This document shows, piece after piece, positions 1-7,097 of a stretch of 14,679 bases of DNA. This stretch comes from Comamonadaceae bacterium (GTDB lineage Bacteria > Pseudomonadota > Gammaproteobacteria > Burkholderiales > Burkholderiaceae_C), in NCBI GenBank assembly GCA_947458415.1, contig CANGZG010000050.1:1-14679 (forward strand), written 5' to 3'. The notes beneath the pieces were generated by a model. The model did no database searches and was not told the origin of the DNA. It saw nothing but the letters and a program-made list of their open reading frames with translations. The stretch's first letter is position 1. Every line of letters starts with the position of its first letter. A program made the position numbers and the translations under genes.

Positions 1-221
1 CGGTCATCGGTACACAAGTCGCAAACCGTTTTGGCTTTCGGGTCTTCTTTCAATGCACGTCCAATCACGCCGCTGAGCACGCCGTTGTTGTCAGTGATGC
101 GGACTTCACCTTTGGGTTGATGGGTTTCGTCGTCAATCGTGTGCCACACGCCAACAGGTGTCATCTGCGCTTGGGCAGCGATGCCAAATACAGCCGCCAA
201 CATGGCAAGGGTTTGTTTCAT
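1..221 (-). CDS. DUF2147 family secreted protein (3' end outside window)
   Basis: The visible 73 residues begin MKQTLAMLAAVFGIAAQAQ, a typical short signal peptide with likely cleavage after AQA, so the mature protein should be periplasmic. It continues with GVWHTIDDETHQPKGEVRI, then GVLSGVIG and a VCDLCTDDR stretch. These match the start of the DUF2147 family (GxWxTIDDxT and C-x2-C-TDD). The function of the family is not known. The C-terminus lies beyond base 1, so length and any second half of the domain cannot be judged. The start is supported by a strong GAGGAGA Shine-Dalgarno just upstream. It begins 22 bases after the stop of the acyl-CoA dehydrogenase gene on the same strand, so it is probably the third gene of a tetR-acd-DUF2147 operon. 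That links it to acyl-CoA metabolism or envelope lipid stress only by context. Confidence 0.85.
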   Translation of the reverse strand, partial: MKQTLAMLAAVFGIAAQAQMTPVGVWHTIDDETHQPKGEVRITDNNGVLSGVIGRALKEDPKAKTVCDLCTDD

Positions 222-243
222 GGTTTGTCTCCTCAGTAAAGCT

Positions 244-2040
244 TCAAGCAAATACGGCGTCGGTGTCCATCAATACCTCGCTCCCTGATCGGGCAGTCAG
301 CATCAATGACGCGGTTTCGGGGAACAGCCTGGAAAAATAAAACCGCGCGGTCTGCACTTTGGCTTTGTAAAACGGGTCGTTGCTGCCCGCAGAGATTTGT
401 TGCAGGGCCACTTGGGCCATGCGCGCCCAAAAATACCCAAACACCAGATGGCCGGCCACCCGCAAATAATCCACTGCTGCGGCACCCACTTCATCCGCAT
501 TGGCCATGGCTTTCATGCCAATCTCGCCAGTGAAACTGGTCATTTGCTGAGCCAACTTTGCCAAGGGCTGAATGAATGGCGCCATCTCTTCATGCCCTGA
601 TTCAGCGGCGACCAACTCGGCAATCATCTGGCCGAATTTCTTCAACGTCTCGCCTTGGTTGCCCAATACTTTGCGCCCGAGCAAATCCAAACTCTGAATG
701 GTGTTGGTGCCCTCGTAAATCATGTTGATGCGAGCGTCGCGTACAAATTGCTCCATGCCCCACTCGCTGATAAAACCGTGACCGCCTAAGACTTGCATGC
801 AAGAGGAAGTGGCAATCCATCCGTTGTCGGTGATGAATGCTTTGACAATCGGTGTGAGCATGGCCACCATGTCAGCGGCTTGTTGCCGCACGGCTTCGTT
901 CGGGTGGTTCAACTCTTGATCGATCAACAAGGCGCAATACAAATTCAAGGCCCGCCCACCTTCTGCATACGCTTTGGCGGTCAACAGCATTTTTCGCACA
1001 TCAGGATGCACCAAGATGCCATCGGCCGGTTGCGACGGCTGTTTCACGCCAGACAAACTGCGGGACTGGATCCGCTCTTTGGCATAGGCCAACGCATTCT
1101 GGTAGGCCACCTCGGTCAACCCCAATGACTGCATGCCCACACCGATGCGTGCGGCATTCATCATCACAAACATGGCGGCCAAGCCTTTGTGGGGTTGCCC
1201 CACCAATGTGCCGATCGCGCCATCGAGCACCATTTGGCAGGTGGCGTTGCCATGGATGCCCATTTTGTGTTCCAGACCACCGCAATGGATGCGATTGCGT
1301 TCGCCCAGCGTGCCGTCTGCATGGACCACATATTTCGGCACCACAAACAAGCTGATGCCTTTGCTGCCTTGCGGCGCATCCGGCAAACGTGCCAACACCA
1401 AATGCACGATGTTGCTGACAAAATCGTGTTCACCGGCGCTGATGAAAATTTTGTTGCCTGTCAATGCGTAACTGCCATCAGGCAAGGGTTCGGCTTTGGT
1501 GCGCAACAAGCCCAAATCTGTTCCGCAGTGCGCTTCTGTCAAACACATGGTGCCGGTCCATTCGCCACTGGTCAGTTTGGGCAAATACAACTGCTTTTGC
1601 GCGTCCGACCCATGCGCATGCAAACACTCGTAAGCGCCGTGGGTGAGGCCGGGGTACATGGTCCACGCTTGGTTGGCACTGTTGAGCATTTCGTAAAAAC
1701 ATTGGTTCACCACCAACGGCAAACCTTGTCCCCCATAAGCAGGGTCGCAACTGAGCGAGGGCCAACCACCTTGCACATATTGTTCAAACGCTTGTTTGAA
1801 GCCATCTGGGGTGGTGACTTCGTGGGTGCTGGTGTTCAATTTGCAACCTTGTCGGTCACCCACGGGGTTGAGGGGCAACAACACCTCGGCGGCAAATTTG
1901 CCGCCCTCTTCCAATATGGCAGCGATCGTGTCGCTGTCAAGTTCGGCATGCACTGGCAATTCACGCAATTTGGCGGGCAAGTCCAGCACTTCATTCATCA
2001 CAAACTGCATGTCGCGCAGTGGCGGTTGGTAGGTTGGCAT
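244..2040 (-). CDS. acyl-CoA dehydrogenase, DmdC-like, with C-terminal extension
   Basis: FAD-dependent alpha-beta dehydrogenation of an acyl-CoA thioester, passing electrons to ETF; cytoplasmic. The 598-residue product is longer than ordinary acyl-CoA dehydrogenases (about 380-400) because of a C-terminal helical extension of the Acyl-CoA_dh_C type, as in the 3-methylmercaptopropionyl-CoA dehydrogenase (DmdC) group. Visible signatures are the N-terminal YQPPLRDMQFV, the substrate/FAD segment TGTMCLTEAHCGTDLG near residue 165, and MQVLGGHGFISEWGMEQ near 415. INMIYEGTNTIQ near 440 holds the likely catalytic Glu (about 443). The sequence cannot tell a true DMSP enzyme from a medium/long-chain fatty acyl dehydrogenase, and the latter is more common in this family. 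A TTG 6 bases upstream (2046) would overlap the tetR stop. I chose the ATG at 2040, two bases after that stop, because family members start MPTYQPPLRDMQF. It is probably translationally coupled to tetR. Confidence 0.95.
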   Translation of the reverse strand: MPTYQPPLRDMQFVMNEVLDLPAKLRELPVHAELDSDTIAAILEEGGKFAAEVLLPLNPVGDRQGCKLNTSTHEVTTPDGFKQAFEQYVQGGWPSLSCDPAYGGQGLPLVVNQCFYEMLNSANQAWTMYPGLTHGAYECLHAHGSDAQKQLYLPKLTSGEWTGTMCLTEAHCGTDLGLLRTKAEPLPDGSYALTGNKIFISAGEHDFVSNIVHLVLARLPDAPQGSKGISLFVVPKYVVHADGTLGERNRIHCGGLEHKMGIHGNATCQMVLDGAIGTLVGQPHKGLAAMFVMMNAARIGVGMQSLGLTEVAYQNALAYAKERIQSRSLSGVKQPSQPADGILVHPDVRKMLLTAKAYAEGGRALNLYCALLIDQELNHPNEAVRQQAADMVAMLTPIVKAFITDNGWIATSSCMQVLGGHGFISEWGMEQFVRDARINMIYEGTNTIQSLDLLGRKVLGNQGETLKKFGQMIAELVAAESGHEEMAPFIQPLAKLAQQMTSFTGEIGMKAMANADEVGAAAVDYLRVAGHLVFGYFWARMAQVALQQISAGSNDPFYKAKVQTARFYFSRLFPETASLMLTARSGSEVLMDTDAVFA

Positions 2041-2042
2041 GT

Positions 2043-2705
2043 TCAATCTTTCAAAGTGGTTGCGCCATAGCGCAAAAGAATGTGTTCAAAACCCTGTTTG
2101 GCACGGTTCAGACTCTTGGCCGTCTTTAAGAACCGTGCTTCGTAATGCAAAGCCAATATCAAACCGTGAATTTCAAAGGACATTTGGGTGGCGTCGGTGT
2201 CCTGGGCCAAGTGTTTTTCATCGCGGGCTTGCAACACCGACCTGTGCAACGCGGTCAACCAGGTTTTCACCGAACTGGCCAAGGCATCTCTGACCGGCCC
2301 GGGTCGATCGTCAAATTCAGCGGCGCCACTGATGTACAAACATCCTGAATCGATTTCAGCACTGGTTCGCAGCATCCAGTTGTTGAACAAGGCTTGCAAT
2401 CTGGGCAGGCCGCGCGGCAAATTCATCGCTGGAAAAAACACCTCTTGCTCGAATTGGTGGTGGTACTCGCGGATGACCGAAATTTGCAACTCCTCACGCG
2501 AGCCGAAATGCGCAAACACGCCCGATTTGCTCATCTTCATCACTTCGGCCAGTGCACCGATGCTCAGGCCTTCGAGCCCAATTTGGGTGGCCAAACCCAA
2601 CGCCGCCTCCACAATGGCCGATTTGGTTTGCTGACCCTTGTGCAACAAGCGTTGCTTCGACAACGATTTGTCTGCGTCTTTGTTCATGCTGCCCGTGTGG
2701 TTCAT
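2043..2705 (-). CDS. TetR/AcrR family transcriptional regulator
   Basis: A 220-residue one-component repressor. The N-terminal TetR DNA-binding domain spans about residues 27-75, with the helix-turn-helix around LSIGALAEVMKMSKSGVFAHF (47-67) followed by the usual F-GSREEL. The remaining helical part is the ligand-binding and dimer domain and contains a GCLYISGAAEFDDRPGPVRD segment. Its stop lies two bases before the acyl-CoA dehydrogenase ATG, so the regulator probably controls its own operon in response to an acyl-CoA or fatty acid. That ligand is inferred from context, not seen. A second in-frame ATG at 2687 is possible. Neither start has a good Shine-Dalgarno, but an extended -10-like TGC-TAGACT ends six bases before the 2705 ATG. 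The gene is divergent from the phosphatase gene. Confidence 0.93.
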   Translation of the reverse strand: MNHTGSMNKDADKSLSKQRLLHKGQQTKSAIVEAALGLATQIGLEGLSIGALAEVMKMSKSGVFAHFGSREELQISVIREYHHQFEQEVFFPAMNLPRGLPRLQALFNNWMLRTSAEIDSGCLYISGAAEFDDRPGPVRDALASSVKTWLTALHRSVLQARDEKHLAQDTDATQMSFEIHGLILALHYEARFLKTAKSLNRAKQGFEHILLRYGATTLKD

Positions 2706-2711
2706 GGCGCG

Positions 2712-2717
2712 AGTCTA
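2712..2717 (-). promoter_or_regulatory. putative extended -10 of tetR
   Basis: On the minus strand the hexamer TAGACT, preceded by TGC, ends six bases before the tetR ATG at 2705. There is no recognisable Shine-Dalgarno in those six bases. If used, transcription would start at or next to the ATG and the message would be leaderless. The matching -35 is poor, so this is a weak call. Confidence 0.35.
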
Positions 2718-2742
2718 GCAAAAAAGAACGGTCGTGCTATTT

Positions 2743-2760
2743 TTAAATAACCCTGTTTAA
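2743..2760. promoter_or_regulatory. AT-rich imperfect palindrome, candidate TetR operator
   Basis: TTAAATA-ACCC-TGTTTAA gives two 7-base arms that are reverse complements except for one position. It lies in the 82-base divergent region between tetR and the phosphatase gene. TetR-family regulators usually bind short palindromes in their own promoter region, so it is a candidate operator. AT-rich palindromes of this size also arise by chance. Confidence 0.3.
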
Positions 2761-2774
2761 TGCCATGGCTTGCA

Positions 2775-2780
2775 TACACT
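2775..2780 (+). promoter_or_regulatory. putative -10 of the phosphatase gene
   Basis: TACACT is followed by only seven bases (GTGGCCC) before the ATG at 2788, with no Shine-Dalgarno. This geometry fits a leaderless transcript. No good -35 is visible at the normal spacing. Confidence 0.35.
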
Positions 2781-2787
2781 GTGGCCC

Positions 2788-3429
2788 ATGGAACCCACAC
2801 GCATACTGGCCATCCGACATGGCGAAACCGACTGGAATGTAGCCAGCCGCATCCAAGGACAAATCGACATTGAACTCAACGCGCAAGGACGATGGCAAGC
2901 ACAGCAAGTGGCCAAAGCCTTGGCCGATGAAGACATCCACGCGATCTACGCCAGCGATTTAAGCCGTGCTTTCATCACTGCGCAGCACATTGCCTCGCAC
3001 CATGGCTTGACGGTCCAAACGGCCCAACCTTTGCGCGAGCGGCATTACGGCTTTTTTGAAAGCCAAACATGGGACGAGATACAACAGGCGCATCCGCAAG
3101 ACGCCTTGCTGTGGCGTGAACGGGACCCGCATTGGACACCCCGTGACGGCGGCGAGAGCCTGGTGATGTTGCACGAGCGTGTCAGTCGCGTACTGCATGA
3201 CATCGCTTCACAACACCGTGGTCAACACATTGCCTTGGTCAGTCACGGTGGCGTGCTCGATATCTTGTACCGCATGGCCACAGGTCAAGGTTTGCAAGTT
3301 GAGCGATCTTGGGGACTGCGCAACACCGCCATCAACCGCTTGCTGTGGACACCGCAAGGTTTGCAATTGGTCGGTTGGGCAGATGAACGTCACTTGGACG
3401 CTGGTGCGCGCGAAGAGAGCGGCACTTGA
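2788..3429 (+). CDS. histidine phosphatase (phosphoglycerate mutase-like) family protein
   Basis: A 213-residue cytoplasmic enzyme of the histidine phosphatase superfamily, branch 1. The RHG motif is at residues 10-12 (AIRHGETDWN), where His11 would be the phospho-accepting nucleophile. SDLSRAFITA (56-65) supplies the conserved Arg, LRERHYGFFE (82-91) the acid region, and ALVSHGGVLDIL (149-160) the second catalytic His at about 153. The superfamily includes GpmB-like phosphatases, alpha-ribazole phosphatase (CobC) and others, so the substrate cannot be assigned. No cobalamin genes are nearby. The TTG at 2770 would add six residues, but the ATG at 2788 puts the RHG motif at its usual distance from the start. 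The gene is transcribed alone, divergent from tetR, and ends 19 bases from the stop of the convergent ruvB. Confidence 0.93.
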   Translation: MEPTRILAIRHGETDWNVASRIQGQIDIELNAQGRWQAQQVAKALADEDIHAIYASDLSRAFITAQHIASHHGLTVQTAQPLRERHYGFFESQTWDEIQQAHPQDALLWRERDPHWTPRDGGESLVMLHERVSRVLHDIASQHRGQHIALVSHGGVLDILYRMATGQGLQVERSWGLRNTAINRLLWTPQGLQLVGWADERHLDAGAREESGT

Positions 3430-3448
3430 GCGTGGGCTGTGGTCGTTC

Positions 3449-4531
3449 TCAATCGGTTTCGTTGCCAAACAAACCGGCGGCGTGTTGGGCGGCGGCCGGA
3501 GCGGCCACGCCCAAGTGACGATACGCCGCCAAGGTGGCGATGCGACCGCGCGGTGTGCGTTGCAAAAAACCTTGTTGAATCAAAAACGGTTCGATCACGT
3601 CTTCGATGGTGTCACGCTCTTCGCCGATGCTGGCCGCGATGTTGTCCAATCCCACCGGGCCACCATCGAAGCGGTGGATCACGGCCTCTAACAATTTGCG
3701 GTCCATCAAATCAAAGCCTTGGGCATCGACATCCAACATCGCCAAAGCCGATTCAGCGACAGCACGGCTGATCTGTCCATTGGCTTTGACGTCGGCATAG
3801 TCACGCACACGCCGCAACAAACGGTTAGCGATGCGTGGCGTACCGCGCGAGCGTTTGGCAATTTCAAACGCACCTTCTTCGTTCAATGCCGCTTTGAGCA
3901 AACCGCCGCTGCGCATCACGATGCGCAACAACTCTTCGGCAGAATAAAACTCCAGCCGAGCGACGATGCCAAACCGGTCGCGCAAAGGGTTGGTCAACAT
4001 GCCCGCGCGGGTCGTGGCCCCCACCAAAGTGAACGGCTGCAAATCGAGTTTGATGCTGCGCGCGGCCGGGCCTTCGCCAATCATGATGTCAATTTGGTAA
4101 TCCTCTAAGGCGGGATACAAAATCTCTTCAACCACCGGCGACAAACGGTGGATTTCATCGATGAACAAGACGTCGTTTTTTTCCAAGTTGGTCAACAGCG
4201 CCGCCAAGTCTTTGGGTTTTTCCAACACAGGGCCACTGGTTTGTCGCAGGTTCACACCCAGCTCTTGGGCAATGATGTGACTGAGTGTGGTTTTGCCCAG
4301 TCCCGGCGGCCCGAACAACAGCACATGGTCCAGCGCTTCTTCACGTTGCCGCGCGGCACCGATGAAGATCTCCAATTGCTCGCGCACTTTGGCCTGCCCG
4401 ACATAGTCCTGCAACAACTTGGGCCTGAGCGCGCGCTCGATCGCCTCTTCACGGGGATTGACGGGCGCAGCTGACACCACCCGTTTATCGGGGATGAAGT
4501 CGTTTGAGAAGCTGTCGGTTTGGATGGTCAT
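3449..4531 (-). CDS. ruvB: Holliday junction branch migration DNA helicase RuvB
   Basis: The hexameric AAA+ motor that, loaded by RuvA, drives branch migration of Holliday junctions in recombinational repair. It has 360 residues, near the family norm. Walker A is GPPGLGKT at 74-81, Walker B with the DEIH box is at 125-128 (LFIDEIHRL), and the GATTRAG sensor/arginine region follows. The winged-helix DNA-binding end contains FLQRTPRGRIATLAAYRHLG. The N-terminal REEAIERALRPKLLQDYVGQ segment is also typical. The ATG lies three bases after the ruvA stop, so the two genes form a coupled ruvAB operon. There is no ruvC directly upstream; ruvA is preceded by the divergent phoH. No intrinsic terminator is visible before the convergent phosphatase gene. 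Confidence 0.99.
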   Translation of the reverse strand: MTIQTDSFSNDFIPDKRVVSAAPVNPREEAIERALRPKLLQDYVGQAKVREQLEIFIGAARQREEALDHVLLFGPPGLGKTTLSHIIAQELGVNLRQTSGPVLEKPKDLAALLTNLEKNDVLFIDEIHRLSPVVEEILYPALEDYQIDIMIGEGPAARSIKLDLQPFTLVGATTRAGMLTNPLRDRFGIVARLEFYSAEELLRIVMRSGGLLKAALNEEGAFEIAKRSRGTPRIANRLLRRVRDYADVKANGQISRAVAESALAMLDVDAQGFDLMDRKLLEAVIHRFDGGPVGLDNIAASIGEERDTIEDVIEPFLIQQGFLQRTPRGRIATLAAYRHLGVAAPAAAQHAAGLFGNETD

Positions 4532-4534
4532 GGG

Positions 4535-5110
4535 TCAGCGCGCCAAGGCTTTCAATGCCTGCTTGATGCCATCGCTGACACCCATCTCGGCAGGCAATTG
4601 TTTGCAAGCCGCGGCAGCTTCTTTGTCGCTGTACCCCAGGCTCATCAGTGCTTGCAGGATGTCGTTCTGAGGCGATGGCGTGAGCGTGATCGGGTTGGCA
4701 CCGAGGTCGCTGCCCATTTTGCCTTTGAGTTCGAGCAGCAAGCGCTCGGCGGTTTTTTTGCCTATGCCGGGAATCTTGACCAATCTACCCGCTTCTTGCA
4801 GGCTGATGGCTTGCGCCAGTTCCTCGACACTCAAGCCACTGAGCACACCCAACGCCATGCGCGGGCCCACGCCCGAAATTTTGATCAACTGACGAAAAGC
4901 GGCGCGTTCTTCGGCGCTGGCGAAACCATACAAAATTTGCGCATCTTCACGCACCACAAAATGTGTGAGCAAACTGAGTTTGTCGCCGACCGCAGGCAAG
5001 TTGTAAAACGTGCTCATCGGGACATCGACTTCATACCCGACACCATGGCAATCCAACACCACCTGGGGTGGATTTTTTTCTATCAAGATGCCACTGAGTT
5101 TGCCAATCAT
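4535..5110 (-). CDS. ruvA: Holliday junction branch migration protein RuvA
   Basis: Tetrameric protein that binds four-way DNA junctions and positions two RuvB rings. With the ATG at 5110 the product is 191 residues, the normal size. It starts MIGKLSGILIEKNPPQVVLD, the OB-fold domain of the family. The two helix-hairpin-helix motifs are visible at about 75-87 (LIKISGVGPRMAL) and 110-128 (LVKIPGIGKKTAERLLLEL). The C-terminal domain that contacts RuvB covers about 145-191 (ILQALMSLGYSDKEA). A TTG further upstream (5143) would add 11 residues with no family match and was rejected. A GATAAT hexamer on the minus strand at 5143-5148 could be its -10, giving a leader of about 25-30 bases. The Shine-Dalgarno is weak. 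Confidence 0.98.
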   Translation of the reverse strand: MIGKLSGILIEKNPPQVVLDCHGVGYEVDVPMSTFYNLPAVGDKLSLLTHFVVREDAQILYGFASAEERAAFRQLIKISGVGPRMALGVLSGLSVEELAQAISLQEAGRLVKIPGIGKKTAERLLLELKGKMGSDLGANPITLTPSPQNDILQALMSLGYSDKEAAAACKQLPAEMGVSDGIKQALKALAR

Positions 5111-5313
5111 GAACTGCGCTGTGCCTGTGAGGTGATGGCTCAATTATCAACGCGAATGCGCCATGCCGATTCGGTCCCTGCCAGACCATGGGTTATGCTT
5201 TGCGCTCTGGGCATTCACTCTCGACACCCTCTCATGCATTGCGTCCATTTACTTTGTCCCCGCGCGCCATCGGTGAACCTGAACCGAACAGCGATGCTTC
5301 ATCGGTCAACCCA
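5111..5313. promoter_or_regulatory. divergent ruvA / phoH intergenic region
   Basis: About 200 bases separate the preferred starts of the two genes. On the minus strand GATAAT at 5143-5148 is a likely ruvA -10. On the plus strand TATGCT at 5194-5199 is a possible phoH -10 without a good -35. A small hairpin (CGATG-CTT-CATCG) sits at 5292-5304, ten bases before the TTG proposed for phoH. Bases 5188-5313 are open in the phoH frame but use far fewer G/C third positions (about 44 percent by eye) than the phoH body, so I read them as leader, not coding. Confidence 0.4.
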
Positions 5314-6249
5314 TTGATACTGCGCCACCAATTCAGCCCCTCCAGCAATACCAGATTAGGGCATGTCTGCGGTGCACTGGACGAGCATTTGCGCACCATC
5401 GAAACCGCGCTGCAAGTCAAGATCGCGCACAGCCACGAAAAATTCAAAATCGACGGCAACAAAACCAACGCCACACGCGCTTTAGAAATATTGCAAGCCT
5501 TGTACGAGCGTGCCGCCAAGCCCATACCCAAAGAACACGTGCAGTTGATGTTGGCGGGTGATTCGCAGATGGCGTCTGCAGACAACGTCTTGCTGTCAAG
5601 CCGGCGCAACGAAGTGCGGGCCCGCACACCCACCCAAGCCTTGTATTTGGACAACATTGCCAAGCACGACATCACTTTTGGCATTGGGCCAGCCGGCACA
5701 GGCAAAACCTATTTGGCAGTGGCCAGCGCGGTGGAGGCGCTTGAGCGCAACGCGGTGCAGCGCATCATCCTCACGCGCCCTGCAGTGGAAGCGGGTGAGA
5801 AATTGGGTTTCTTGCCTGGCGACCTGGGCCAAAAAGTAGACCCTTACCTTCGACCTTTGTACGACGCTTTGTACGAACTCATGGGGTTTGACAAAGTGCA
5901 AAAAGCCTTTGAACGCAGCGCGCTTGAAATTGCACCGCTGGCCTTCATGCGCGGACGCACCTTGAACAATGCGTTCATCATTTTGGACGAGGCGCAAAAC
6001 ACCACGCCAGAGCAAATGAAAATGTTTCTCACCCGCATCGGCTTTGGTGCCAAAGCGGTGGTCACCGGCGACGTGAGCCAAATCGATTTACCCAAAGGCA
6101 GCCCGAGCGGATTGGTGGATGGTGAACGTGTTTTGCGCCGGGTTGACGGCATTGCCATCACGCATTTCACCAGCAAAGATGTGGTGCGCCACCCATTGGT
6201 TGCCCGCATTGTCGACGCCTACGACAAACAACGCAAAGCGGCGGGATGA
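5314..6249 (+). CDS. PhoH-like ATPase
   Basis: Cytoplasmic P-loop ATPase of the PhoH/PhoL family, thought to act in RNA metabolism with YbeY. From the TTG at 5314 it has 311 residues. An N-terminal RNA-binding-like region (MILRHQFSP, LDEHLRTIETALQVKI) is followed by the ATPase. Walker A is GPAGTGKT at 125-132, Walker B IILDEAQ at 222-228, and TGDVSQIDLP is near 251. TTG is preferred because relatives, as I recall them, begin MILRH and coding-like third positions start here. An in-frame ATG at 5188 would give 353 residues with an unmatched 42-residue N-terminus. Neither start has a Shine-Dalgarno, so this remains open. The stop TGA directly abuts the ybeY ATG, so the two genes are co-translated. 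The usual neighbours miaB and corC/lnt are absent here. Confidence 0.95.
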   Translation: MILRHQFSPSSNTRLGHVCGALDEHLRTIETALQVKIAHSHEKFKIDGNKTNATRALEILQALYERAAKPIPKEHVQLMLAGDSQMASADNVLLSSRRNEVRARTPTQALYLDNIAKHDITFGIGPAGTGKTYLAVASAVEALERNAVQRIILTRPAVEAGEKLGFLPGDLGQKVDPYLRPLYDALYELMGFDKVQKAFERSALEIAPLAFMRGRTLNNAFIILDEAQNTTPEQMKMFLTRIGFGAKAVVTGDVSQIDLPKGSPSGLVDGERVLRRVDGIAITHFTSKDVVRHPLVARIVDAYDKQRKAAG

Positions 6250-6705
6250 ATGGCGCTCAAGCAGTTGGCTTTGTCATTGCAATTCGGTGATATTGGGCTT
6301 GCCGCCAAGCACCGTGCAGCGTTACCCAGACATTGGGTGAGCCGATGCATTCGCCATGCGTTGCAACTGGACGGGCAGATCACTGTGCGCATCGTGAGCG
6401 AAGAAGAAGGCCGCGCACTCAACGCCAGTTACCGTGGCAAGGACCACGCCACCAACGTGTTGACATTTGACTACCAACACACGCCAGTGGTGATGGCTGA
6501 CTTGGTGCTTTGCGCGCCAGTGGTGGCTGCAGAAGCCAAAGCCCAAGGCAAAACATGGCGGGCGCACTATGCGCATTTGCTGGTACATGGGACGCTGCAT
6601 GCGCAAGGCTGGGACCATGAAACTTCGCTCAAAGCGGCGAAAGCCATGGAAGCATACGAAGTGCAACTGCTGGCGGGGCTAGGGATTGACAATCCCTATC
6701 GATAA
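6250..6705 (+). CDS. ybeY: rRNA maturation endoribonuclease YbeY
   Basis: Single-strand-specific, metal-dependent endoribonuclease needed for 16S rRNA 3'-end maturation and 70S quality control; cytoplasmic. The product has 151 residues, a normal size. The zinc site H-x3-H-x5-H is complete as HGTLHAQGWDH (His113, His117, His123). The conserved DHATNVLTF segment lies at about 65-73. The ATG immediately follows the phoH stop with no gap, the classic phoH-ybeY pairing. The gene ends 11 bases from the stop of the convergent vapC-like gene. Confidence 0.98.
   Translation: MALKQLALSLQFGDIGLAAKHRAALPRHWVSRCIRHALQLDGQITVRIVSEEEGRALNASYRGKDHATNVLTFDYQHTPVVMADLVLCAPVVAAEAKAQGKTWRAHYAHLLVHGTLHAQGWDHETSLKAAKAMEAYEVQLLAGLGIDNPYR
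6680..6698 (+). other. perfect hairpin at the 3' end of ybeY
   Basis: TAGGGATT-GAC-AATCCCTA forms a perfect 8-base stem with a 3-base loop. It overlaps the last codons of ybeY and lies between the convergent ybeY and vapC. No T-run follows on either strand, so it is not a canonical intrinsic terminator. It may stabilise the mRNA 3' end or act with Rho. Confidence 0.35.
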
Positions 6706-6716
6706 AAATCGCGGCT

Positions 6717-7097
6717 TTAAAGTTTATGCACGCCGCTGAGTTTTGCCAAAGTTTTATCAAAACTGCCCAAGGGCGTGTGACCAGCTTTGCGTGCGATTTC
6801 AAGCACCATGCAATCAGAAAACCCCAGCGCAGGCTTGGCTTTGAAATGCGCCAAAGCCGCTTTGACCACATCGGCATCTTGTAGCACCAGACTTTCATGG
6901 GACCGCAGCAACTCAAGTGCAGCTGCCAATTGCGCTGGGGTGCGCTGATACACCGCATCAAGCACCCACACAGTTTCCACCAACACCAGGTGCGACACCC
7001 AAGCGCCTTTGCTGATGAAACTGTCTGCGGCTTTCGCCTGCTTTACCTCGTCTCTCACCAACAAACGAACCAGCACATTGGTGTCAATGGCGTACAT
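6717..7097 (-). CDS. PIN-domain toxin, VapC family ribonuclease
   Basis: A 126-residue PIN-domain protein, the standard VapC size. VapC toxins are Mg/Mn-dependent RNases that cut tRNA or rRNA and are blocked by their partner antitoxin. All four acidic positions expected for the active site can be seen: Asp5 (MYAIDTNVL), Glu41 (LVLVETVWVL), Asp95 (LGFSDCMVLEIA) and Asp114 (GSFDKTLAKL). The toxin therefore looks intact. The open frame extends upstream to 7193, but the ATG at 7097 places the first Asp at the canonical position and the extra residues match nothing. The start overlaps the end of the AbrB-type antitoxin gene by 14 bases, typical of coupled antitoxin-toxin translation. The RNA target cannot be read from the sequence. 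Confidence 0.93.
   Translation of the reverse strand: MYAIDTNVLVRLLVRDEVKQAKAADSFISKGAWVSHLVLVETVWVLDAVYQRTPAQLAAALELLRSHESLVLQDADVVKAALAHFKAKPALGFSDCMVLEIARKAGHTPLGSFDKTLAKLSGVHKL

Noticed and set aside
244..2040. Assignment as the DMSP-pathway enzyme DmdC
   Set aside because: The DmdC-like length and extension are shared with many fatty acyl-CoA dehydrogenases. No dmdA, dmdB or dmdD neighbour is visible, so only the broad family is claimed.
1189..2070. 293-codon open frame on the plus strand
   Set aside because: It lies fully antisense to the acyl-CoA dehydrogenase gene, whose motifs are unambiguous. The protein has no recognisable domain; long antisense frames are common in GC-biased coding DNA.
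4520..5317. 265-codon open frame on the plus strand
   Set aside because: Antisense to ruvA and running into the ruvA-phoH gap; no domain or Shine-Dalgarno. Read as a shadow of ruvA codon bias.
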